A DNA stretch of 7,584 bases from Bifidobacterium breve (GTDB taxonomy: Bacteria > Actinomycetota > Actinomycetes > S36-B12 > UBA5976). Positions 1 to 4,786 of this stretch are shown piece after piece. The stretch lies in the NCBI GenBank assembly GCA_945861165.1, contig CAMATO010000046.1, positions 1 to 7,584 on the forward strand. The letters run 5' to 3'. The notes below the pieces were generated by a model, which saw only the letters and a program-made list of their open reading frames with translations, made no database searches and was not told where the DNA came from. Every line of letters starts with the position of its first letter. The stretch's first letter is position 1. Both the position numbers and the translations under genes were made by a program.

Positions 1-327
1 GTAGATGTATTTTTTGACACAATCACCAACGCAGTTGCCTCAGGTGACAAAGTTTCAATCGCAGGATTTGGTATTTGGGAAAAGAAGAAACGTCCTGCCA
101 GAATGGCACGTAACCCTATGACAGGTGCTCCAGTAAAAGTTCCTGCCAAAACAGTTGCAAAATTCCGTCCCGCAGCAGATTTTAAGGCAATCGTGCTAGG
201 CGGCAGAAAAACAGCAACGAAAGCAAAAAAAGCCGCAGTTAAGAAAACTAAGAAAGTTGTTAAGAAAACAGCTTCTAAGAGAAAATCAATTCTTGGTCTA
301 AGGAAGAAAACAAAAAAGAGGCGCTAA
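1..327 (+). CDS. hupB: HU-family nucleoid DNA-binding protein, C-terminal part (5' end outside window)
   Basis: The reading frame is open from base 1 to the TAA at 325-327, so the start lies upstream; comparison with HU proteins suggests about 20-25 N-terminal residues are missing. The visible part has the HU core: a helix (VDVFFDTITNAVASGD), then KVSIAGFGIWEKKKRPAR and the DNA-binding arm RMARNPMTGAPVKVPAKT, where the RNP turn with its intercalating proline is intact, then the closing VAKFRPAADFKAIV. After the core comes a basic tail of about 35 residues, mostly Lys, Arg, Ala and Thr, ending KKTKKRR. HU with such a tail is characteristic of Actinobacteria (HupB type); the tail is shorter than in mycobacteria. 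The tail DNA contains an 11-nt direct repeat, GTTAAGAAAAC, at 238-248 and 259-269, coding VKKT twice at a 7-codon spacing. HU is expected to bend and compact DNA in the nucleoid. The ATG at 103 lies inside the DNA-binding arm and is not the start. The family call is secure; the symbol rests on the tail and synteny. Confidence 0.93.
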   Translation, partial: VDVFFDTITNAVASGDKVSIAGFGIWEKKKRPARMARNPMTGAPVKVPAKTVAKFRPAADFKAIVLGGRKTATKAKKAAVKKTKKVVKKTASKRKSILGLRKKTKKRR

Positions 328-345
328 ATCGCTTATTTCTAAGTT

Positions 346-378
346 GATGCCCGGTTGCAGCTACTGCCGCCGGGCATC
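346..378 (+). terminator. Hairpin after HU gene, probable terminator
   Basis: A perfect 9-bp inverted repeat, GATGCCCGG (346-354) and CCGGGCATC (370-378), starts 18 nt after the HU stop codon. The loop can extend the stem with GCAG (357-360) pairing CTGC (364-367) around CTA, giving a long, GC-rich hairpin. No clean T-run follows (TTGCTGATTGG), so this is not a textbook intrinsic terminator, although actinobacterial terminators often lack a strong U-tract. Its place between HU and the acyltransferase gene suggests it ends or attenuates the highly expressed HU transcript. It could also act as a 3' stabilising structure. Confidence 0.7.
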
Positions 379-398
379 TTGCTGATTGGATATTGGCT

Positions 399-1121
399 AT
401 GTCTTATGTCTCAAGCAAATCTCGTTTGGGATTTGTTTATCGATTTGTGGTCGTCATTCTAAAACCTTGGTTAGTTGTAATTACCAAACGTGATTATCGA
501 GGTGTTGAAAATTTAAAATTTGATGGCGGAATTATCGCTGCAATGAATCATAATTCTTGGTTTGATCCATTTGTAGTAGCTCAATTTATGTGGGATAACG
601 ATCGTCCACCAAAGTTTTTAGCTAAAGCAGCTATTTTTAAAGTTCCAGTAATAGGTCAATTAATTTATTTAGCTGGACAGATTCCAGTTTACAGAGAATC
701 ACGTCATGCCAAAATTGCTGTAAGAGGTGCAATTAGTGCAGTTGAAAAAGGCGAAGCTGTAGTGATAAGTCCTGAAGGAACATTGACTAGAGATCCAAAT
801 CTTTGGCCCATGGAAGGAAAAACTGGGGCAGCCAGAATTGCGTTAGCAACGAAAGCACCCGTTATTCCTGTTGCGCATTGGGGCGCACATTTAGTACTTG
901 CCCCGTACTCTAAAAAACTGAAACTTTTTCCTCGCAAAACAATGATTGTGGCAGCAGGAAAACCGGTTGACTTGAGTGATTTGTATGACCAAGAGATCAC
1001 AGCCGAGGTCTTGAAGATTGCTACATCTAGAATTATGGATGCAATCACTAAAGAATTAGCGATCATCAGAAACCAAACCCCACCAGCAGAAAGAATGCCT
1101 TGGACAAAGCAAAGACCTTGA
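399..1121 (+). CDS. plsC: 1-acyl-sn-glycerol-3-phosphate acyltransferase family protein (PlsC-like)
   Basis: This is a membrane-associated acyltransferase expected to transfer a fatty acyl group to lysophosphatidic acid in phospholipid synthesis. The family's catalytic HX4D motif is present as NHNSWFD (His 51, Asp 56 counted from ATG 399), followed by FLAKAAIFKVPVIGQL, the GQIPVYRES block and the SPEGT motif near residue 125 that contacts phosphate. The first 30 residues contain a hydrophobic stretch (FVYRFVVVILKPWLVVI) that could anchor it in the membrane. At about 240 residues it is normal for the family. ATG 399 has a weak TGGA 8 nt upstream (387-390). A TTG at 393 would add two residues but sits only 2 nt from that site, so I prefer 399. 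The 3' end overlaps gpsA, fitting a shared lipid-precursor operon. The acyl acceptor cannot be read from the sequence, so the symbol is tentative. Confidence 0.9.
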   Translation: MSYVSSKSRLGFVYRFVVVILKPWLVVITKRDYRGVENLKFDGGIIAAMNHNSWFDPFVVAQFMWDNDRPPKFLAKAAIFKVPVIGQLIYLAGQIPVYRESRHAKIAVRGAISAVEKGEAVVISPEGTLTRDPNLWPMEGKTGAARIALATKAPVIPVAHWGAHLVLAPYSKKLKLFPRKTMIVAAGKPVDLSDLYDQEITAEVLKIATSRIMDAITKELAIIRNQTPPAERMPWTKQRP

Positions 1122-2119
1122 AAAGTGTTGCAGTTATGGGCGGTGGCGCTTGGGCCACATCTTGTGCCCAAGTTTTAGCTGACGCTGGTCACAAAGTTAC
1201 GTTATGGGCGCGTAATGAATCAGTTGTTAAAGAAATAAATGAAAATAATAAGAATTCTAGTTTTCATCCTGGCGTTAAATTGTCTTCTCGCATAACCGCG
1301 ACCACTTCTGCTCAAATTGCTTTAGCAGATCAAGAAATGGTGTACTTGGCATTGCCAGCCCAGTCATTAAGAGAAAATTTAGTGTTATGGCAAGAATTTG
1401 TTTCCCCAACTTGTGTGTTTGTTTCCTTAATTAAAGGTATCGAAAACTCGACTCGGATGAGAATTTCAGAAGTTATTATGGACGTTTTTAAATGTTCAGA
1501 AAATAGAGTCGCAGTGGTAAGTGGACCAAACTTGGCTGGTGAAATCATTCATCGTCAACCCACCGCAACCACGATTGCTTGTGCAGATGAAGATGTGGCA
1601 GCTGATGTGGCAAATTCTTTAGCCACTAATTATTTTCGCGCATTTTGGACCACAGATGTTATCGGTACTGAATTAGCAGGGGCAGTTAAAAACATTGTTG
1701 CGATCGCAAATGGAATTGCTGTTGGTTTAGGGCTTGGTGAAAATACTCAATCAGCATTGATTACCCGAGGATTAGCAGAAATGACCAGATTAGGTGTAGC
1801 ACTTGGTGCCAGGACTGAAACATTTTTGGGCTTAGCTGGCATTGGTGATTTAATTGCCACCTCACAGTCACCTCTTTCGCGCAACAGATCATTTGGGGAA
1901 GCTTTAGGGCAAGGAAAAACTATTGAAGAAGCACAAATAAAAGCGCACGGAACTGTTGAGGGTGCAAAAAGTTTGGCTCCACTTTTAGCAATTGCTGCAA
2001 AATATGAATTAGATATGCCAATTGCAACTCAAGTACTAAGGGTTATTCGTGATGGCGATGATGCTCACGATGTGATGGCAGCGCTACTTGATCAACCCAT
2101 AACTGCAGAAAACGAATAG
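1118..2119 (+). CDS. gpsA: NAD(P)H-dependent glycerol-3-phosphate dehydrogenase
   Basis: GpsA reduces dihydroxyacetone phosphate to sn-glycerol-3-phosphate, the backbone for phospholipids, in the cytoplasm. The N-terminal Rossmann fold begins at KSVAVMGGGAWATSCAQVLADAGHKVTLWAR, followed by the VSGPNLAGEI block (Ser 135). The C-terminal domain has ELAGAVKNIVAIANGIAVGLGLGENTQSALITRG with the catalytic Lys at 191, and then FLGLAGIGDLIATSQSPLSRNRSFG. Length, 333 residues, is usual. The third glycine of the usual GxGxxG turn is Ala (G8-G-G-A-W-A13). TTG 1118 is chosen as the start because it gives MKSVAVMGGG, with the first strand where the family expects it, and because TTGA overlaps the upstream stop, a common coupling arrangement. 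A TTG at 1100 would add six residues and overlap the upstream gene by 22 nt; neither start has a strong ribosome-binding site. Function is very secure, the start less so. Confidence 0.95.
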   Translation: MKSVAVMGGGAWATSCAQVLADAGHKVTLWARNESVVKEINENNKNSSFHPGVKLSSRITATTSAQIALADQEMVYLALPAQSLRENLVLWQEFVSPTCVFVSLIKGIENSTRMRISEVIMDVFKCSENRVAVVSGPNLAGEIIHRQPTATTIACADEDVAADVANSLATNYFRAFWTTDVIGTELAGAVKNIVAIANGIAVGLGLGENTQSALITRGLAEMTRLGVALGARTETFLGLAGIGDLIATSQSPLSRNRSFGEALGQGKTIEEAQIKAHGTVEGAKSLAPLLAIAAKYELDMPIATQVLRVIRDGDDAHDVMAALLDQPITAENE

Positions 2120-2129
2120 CATCAGACTC

Positions 2130-3209
2130 ATGGAAAAAATAAGAGTAGGTATTTTATTCGGAGGTCGCTCCTCAGAACATGCTATTTCTTGTATTTCAGC
2201 AAATTCAATTATTAATGTAATCGACAGAGACAAATATGAAGTAGTTCCCATTGGTATCACCACAGATAATTTTTGGGCAGTTTTTGAAGATAAGAATCCC
2301 TTTTTAACTTTAAGTAAAGGGGAACTTCCGGAAGTAACCCAAACTGGAATTCAAACAAATAAACCTGTCACTTTCTCAAAATTTCCACCGAATGAACTTA
2401 TGTCACTTGATGTAATTTTCCCGGTACTTCATGGACCATATGGTGAAGATGGAACCATTCAAGGACTTATTGATTTACACGCGATTGCATTTGTGGGGTC
2501 AGGGGTTTTGGCATCAGCAATTGGGATGGATAAAACAACCTCTAAAGCACTGCTTAAGTCTGCAGGTTTCCCAGTAGGAGATTTTGTCACCATCCTGGAT
2601 GCGCAATGGAAAAATGATAAGCAAAACATTTTGAAAGAAATTGAAAAATTAGGTTTACCAGTGTTTGTTAAACCTGCTCGCGCAGGAAGCTCCCTAGGTA
2701 TCCAAAAAATAAAAGAGTCTTCTCAAATCGAATCAGCAATTGAGCAAGCTCGAGTCCACGATAAAAGAATCATTGTGGAGGCAAGTATTGAAAATGCTCG
2801 TGAGATTGAATGTGCAGTTATTACGGGTGAGGAAAAGAAACAAAGTAGAGCATCATTACCCGCTGAAATTATTGTTAAGAAAGATCATGAATTTTATGAT
2901 TTTGAAGCAAAGTATATGGATGATTCAGCTGAACTTGTGGTGCCAGCACAACTTGATAAGAAAATTCAAGCAGATTTACAACTACTTGCCACCAGAGTTT
3001 TTGATTACTTCAACTGTGAAGGATTAGCAAGAGTTGATTTCTTTCTAACTAAAGATAATGAAATTATTGTTAATGAAATTAATACCATGCCCGGATTTAC
3101 TTCAATTTCAATGTTTCCCCGCATGTGGGAGGCAAGTGGTCTTAAATATCACGAATTAGTTGATTATTTAATCCAAGAAGCACTAAATAGACCAATTGGT
3201 TTGCATTAA
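2130..3209 (+). CDS. ddl: D-alanine--D-alanine ligase
   Basis: Ddl joins two D-alanines using ATP to make the dipeptide that ends peptidoglycan stem peptides. The sequence is a complete 359-residue ATP-grasp enzyme. The N-terminal domain opens with VGILFGGRSSEHAISC (substrate Glu 16), followed by FPVLHGPYGEDGTIQGL. The ATP-grasp part has VFVKPARAGSSLGI (Lys 181, loop 186-190), the omega-loop FYDFEAKY at 255-262 and the metal ligands Asp 303 (ARVDFF), Glu 316 and Asn 318 (EINTMPGFT). The Tyr of the FYDFEAKY loop is typical of D-Ala-D-Ala rather than D-Ala-D-Lac ligases, so a resistance-type enzyme is unlikely. The gene starts 10 nt after gpsA, with no recognisable Shine-Dalgarno in GCATCAGACTC, which suggests coupled or non-SD initiation. 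Its TAA is followed directly by the end of the convergent minus-strand gene. Confidence 0.97.
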   Translation: MEKIRVGILFGGRSSEHAISCISANSIINVIDRDKYEVVPIGITTDNFWAVFEDKNPFLTLSKGELPEVTQTGIQTNKPVTFSKFPPNELMSLDVIFPVLHGPYGEDGTIQGLIDLHAIAFVGSGVLASAIGMDKTTSKALLKSAGFPVGDFVTILDAQWKNDKQNILKEIEKLGLPVFVKPARAGSSLGIQKIKESSQIESAIEQARVHDKRIIVEASIENAREIECAVITGEEKKQSRASLPAEIIVKKDHEFYDFEAKYMDDSAELVVPAQLDKKIQADLQLLATRVFDYFNCEGLARVDFFLTKDNEIIVNEINTMPGFTSISMFPRMWEASGLKYHELVDYLIQEALNRPIGLH

Positions 3210-3220
3210 CTACAAGTTAA
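3206..3220. repeat. Small inverted repeat across the ddl / RAM-protein stop codons
   Basis: TTAACT-ACA-AGTTAA forms a perfect 6-bp stem with a 3-nt loop, placed across both stop codons of the convergent pair. A flanking CCAAT (3192-3196) and ATTGG (3223-3227) could lengthen the pairing imperfectly. It is symmetrical enough to act on transcripts from either direction, but the stem has only one G-C pair per arm and neither strand shows a T-run afterwards. A role as bidirectional terminator is therefore only a suggestion. Confidence 0.35.
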
Positions 3221-3446
3221 CGATTGGGCAAGTCAGCGTTCTGGTTATCCCTTTTACCGTTTGAACATTTGTTAAAACCACTTTGGCTAGCTCATCAATA
3301 GATTTTGCTTCAGCCCTCACAATGACGTCATATGGACCAGTGACGTGTTCTGCGTTCATCACACCATCAATTGCATTTATGGCTTTAGCAACCTCATTTG
3401 ACTTGCCGACTTCGGTTTGCACCAAGATGTAAGCCTGAACGCTCAT
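3210..3446 (-). CDS. Stand-alone Lrp/AsnC ligand-binding (RAM) domain protein
   Basis: This 78-residue protein is a single RAM (ACT-like) domain, the C-terminal half of Lrp/AsnC regulators, with no helix-turn-helix. The signature features are the opening strand VQAYILVQTEVG, the helix SNEVAKAINAIDGV, the GPYDVIVRAEA segment at 37-47 and the closing GITRTLTCPIVNL. Proteins of this form next to thiL are familiar in Actinobacteria. Family knowledge suggests dimers or higher oligomers that bind an amino acid or other small molecule and may modulate a full-length Lrp-type partner; the ligand here is unknown. A weak GGAAAG lies 11 nt before the ATG (3463-3458 on the minus strand). The gene faces away from thiL across a 78-bp spacer and ends exactly against ddl. 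Common annotation as a transcriptional regulator would overstate it, since no DNA-binding part is visible. Confidence 0.88.
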   Translation of the reverse strand: MSVQAYILVQTEVGKSNEVAKAINAIDGVMNAEHVTGPYDVIVRAEAKSIDELAKVVLTNVQTVKGITRTLTCPIVNL

Positions 3447-3471
3447 AATTTTTTCAACTTTCCAGATCTAA

Positions 3472-3524
3472 TTGTGAGACTAAACTTACATTTAAGTTAG
3501 ATAATGATTAGGGGGAGATACAAG
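3472..3524. promoter_or_regulatory. Divergent spacer between RAM gene and thiL, with inverted repeat and candidate thiL promoter
   Basis: Both genes must be transcribed out of a spacer of only 78 bp (3447-3524). It holds a palindrome, AACTTACATTTAAGTT at 3483-3498, in which seven of eight pairs match; allowing one bulged A, CTA and TAG lengthen the arms. A -10-like GATAAT (3500-3505, five of six matches to TATAAT) lies just downstream and would start thiL transcription at about 3511-3513. The best -35-like hexamer, TTGTGA at 3472-3477, is too far from it (22 bp), so the promoter call is weak. A minus-strand TAGTCT (3483-3478) could serve the RAM gene. The palindrome is well placed for an operator, but in AT-rich DNA a repeat this short can arise by chance. 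Confidence 0.35.
3511..3517 (+). promoter_or_regulatory. thiL ribosome-binding site
   Basis: GGGGGAG lies 7 nt before ATG 3525 and is the strongest Shine-Dalgarno near a plus-strand gene in the window. It decides the thiL start: the earlier in-frame ATG at 3504 would lie upstream of this site and would have to be translated through it. Confidence 0.8.
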
Positions 3525-4487
3525 ATGAGTGAGCAAACCATCGCCGAATTAGGCGAATTTGGCTTTGTGGAATTACTAAAATCACGTCTTGCTCCTGCTT
3601 CACAAGTTTTGCTTGGTTTAGGTGATGATGCAGCAATTGTGCAATTGGAAAGTGCTCGGGTAGTTGCATCAACAGACATGCTCGTGGAAGGTCAACATTT
3701 TAGAAAAGATTGGTCCAGTGCAAAAGATATTGGGCATCGCGCAGCTGCAGCAAATCTAGCCGACCTGGTGGCAACAGGTGCTACTCCCACCGCGTTGTTA
3801 ATTGGTTTAGCAATTCCAAGTGCTACCAGAATTGATTGGTTAATTGAACTTGTTGATGGAATTTGTGAAGAAGCAGCATTAGTAAATGCTGCTGTGGTGG
3901 GAGGAGACACAACTAAATCTGAAAGTTTAACAATTTCGATTACGGCTTTAGGAAACATTAATGAAACCGGTTTATCCCAAGCACCATTAAGAAGAAGTGG
4001 TGCTGAACCAGGAAATCTAGTTATTTTGGCGGGCAGGTTAGGTTGGGCCGAAGCAGGATTAAATGCATTAAGAAAAGGTTTCAAATCACCAAAAGTTATT
4101 TGCGATGCACATAGAAGACCTAAAGTGCCATACTTTGCAGGAACTATTGCTAAAGATTTTGTTTCATCCATGATTGATGTTTCAGATGGTTTATTGCAAG
4201 ACTTAGGTCACATCGCAAAAGCTTCTGGGGTGCACATTGATCTTAAAACCACGGCGTTAATTCCTGAACAAGAAATATTAGATGTTGCAGCTGCCTTAAA
4301 TGTTGATCCGATGATTTGGGTTATGTCTGGAGGCGATGATCATGCTTTTGTGGCCACTTTGCCCAGATCAAGACAAATTCCTGATGGCTTCAAAATTATT
4401 GGTGAAGTATTCGAAGGACCAGCTCAAGTAACTATTGATGGAAAACATTTTTTAGGCCCTGCAGGCCACGATCACTTTAAGTTTTAG
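3525..4487 (+). CDS. thiL: Thiamine-monophosphate kinase
   Basis: ThiL phosphorylates thiamine monophosphate with ATP to make thiamine diphosphate, the active cofactor, in the cytoplasm. It belongs to the AIR synthase/PurM-like superfamily. Visible motifs in order are ELGEFGFVELL at the N-terminus, the GDDAAIV metal/ATP motif (33-39), STDMLVEGQHF (49 on), AAAANLADLVATGATP (Asp 80), GGDTTKSESLTISITALG (126 on), DVSDGLLQDLGHIAKASGV (218 on) and WVMSGGDDHAFVATLP, where SGGDDH is at 268-273. The protein has 320 residues, normal for the family. ATG 3525 is chosen for its strong Shine-Dalgarno; ATG 3504 would add MIRGRYK, which has no family counterpart. The gene stands alone on its strand between two minus-strand genes and ends directly against rpmB. 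No other thiamine gene is in view. Confidence 0.96.
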   Translation: MSEQTIAELGEFGFVELLKSRLAPASQVLLGLGDDAAIVQLESARVVASTDMLVEGQHFRKDWSSAKDIGHRAAAANLADLVATGATPTALLIGLAIPSATRIDWLIELVDGICEEAALVNAAVVGGDTTKSESLTISITALGNINETGLSQAPLRRSGAEPGNLVILAGRLGWAEAGLNALRKGFKSPKVICDAHRRPKVPYFAGTIAKDFVSSMIDVSDGLLQDLGHIAKASGVHIDLKTTALIPEQEILDVAAALNVDPMIWVMSGGDDHAFVATLPRSRQIPDGFKIIGEVFEGPAQVTIDGKHFLGPAGHDHFKF

Positions 4488-4673
4488 TTAGCGAGAAACT
4501 TTGCCTGCGCGCAGGCAAGAAGTACAGACATTAACGTGCTTTGGTGTTCCTTTAATGATTGCTTTAACTCGTTGAATGTTTGGATTGAAACGTCTTTTTG
4601 TTTTGACATTGGAATGTGAAACTTGGTGACCAAATCCTGGTCCTTTGCCACAAACATCGCACTTGGCGGCCAT
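4488..4673 (-). CDS. rpmB: 50S ribosomal protein L28, zinc-ribbon type
   Basis: L28 is a small structural protein of the large ribosomal subunit. The 61-residue product MAAKCDVCGKGPGFGHQ...RFNPNIQRV...NVCTSCLRAGKVSR matches the family along its length, with the conserved RRFNPNIQRV core. Cys 5, Cys 8, Cys 50 and Cys 53 form two CxxC pairs, so this is the zinc-binding (C+) form; some Actinobacteria also carry a zinc-free paralog for zinc starvation, which is not in this window. The start is the ATG at 4673, with GGGAG 11 nt upstream. An in-frame GTG at 4685 would add MKFQ, but it overlaps that Shine-Dalgarno and is rejected. The gene is convergent with thiL with no spacer and divergent from recG. 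The last codons contain a perfect palindrome. Confidence 0.96.
   Translation of the reverse strand: MAAKCDVCGKGPGFGHQVSHSNVKTKRRFNPNIQRVKAIIKGTPKHVNVCTSCLRAGKVSR
4501..4518. repeat. Perfect 18-bp palindrome in the 3' end of rpmB, possible bidirectional terminator hairpin
   Basis: TTGCCTGCGCGCAGGCAA reads identically on both strands. As RNA it would fold into a 7-bp stem, UUGCCUG/CAGGCAA, capped by CGCG. It lies 13 nt past the thiL stop on the plus strand, and on the minus strand it spans the C-terminal rpmB codons for CLRAGK. Because thiL and rpmB touch, any thiL terminator has to lie within rpmB sequence, and this is the only strong hairpin near the junction. No good T-run follows on either strand, so termination is an inference. 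Confidence 0.5.
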
Positions 4674-4786
4674 TTGAAATTTCACTCCCGAAATAATTAT
4701 TGTGCTTTTTTAGCAACTCATAAGAGCCTACCTAAGGCATTGCATCCGCCCGCAAAGCACCTCCTCAGCCTAGGCTGGAACTAACG
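4674..4786. promoter_or_regulatory. Divergent rpmB / recG spacer with candidate promoters
   Basis: This 113-bp spacer must hold both promoters. For rpmB on the minus strand there is a -10-like AATAAT (4701-4696, five of six matches to TATAAT), with a weak TTATGA (4723-4718) 16 bp further upstream, and GGGAG (4689-4685) 11 nt before the ATG. For recG a TAGGCT (4771-4776) fits the actinobacterial TAnnnT -10 pattern and would place the start only a few bases before ATG 4787, giving a nearly leaderless mRNA; no matching -35 is seen. That hexamer lies inside a perfect 12-bp palindrome, CAGCCTAGGCTG (4766-4777). Just before it is CACCTCCT (4758-4765), which on the minus strand reads as an ideal Shine-Dalgarno, AGGAGGTG. 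Confidence 0.45.

Noticed and set aside
238..269. Short repeats in the HU tail considered as a tandem repeat or CRISPR-like element
   Set aside because: The 11-nt repeat encodes a repeated VKKT in a Lys-rich tail and reflects low-complexity coding sequence; there are no spacers or further copies.
704..1171. Long minus-strand open frame (155 codons) opposite the acyltransferase and gpsA genes
   Set aside because: It lies fully opposite well-supported genes, has no recognisable domain and no ribosome-binding site, and its composition reads as the reverse of coding DNA.
2740..3027. Plus-strand frame of 95 codons inside ddl
   Set aside because: It is a frame-shifted reading of the ddl ATP-grasp region, whose motifs are continuous in the main frame; there is no sign of a frameshift.
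3191..3200. Perfect palindrome ACCAATTGGT near the ddl end
   Set aside because: It is only 10 bp, lies inside codons for the ddl C-terminus and could form only a 3-bp hairpin; expected by chance.
3692..4171. Minus-strand open frame (159 codons) opposite thiL
   Set aside because: ThiL motifs run through this stretch on the plus strand; the antisense product shows no domain and is a by-product of codon bias.
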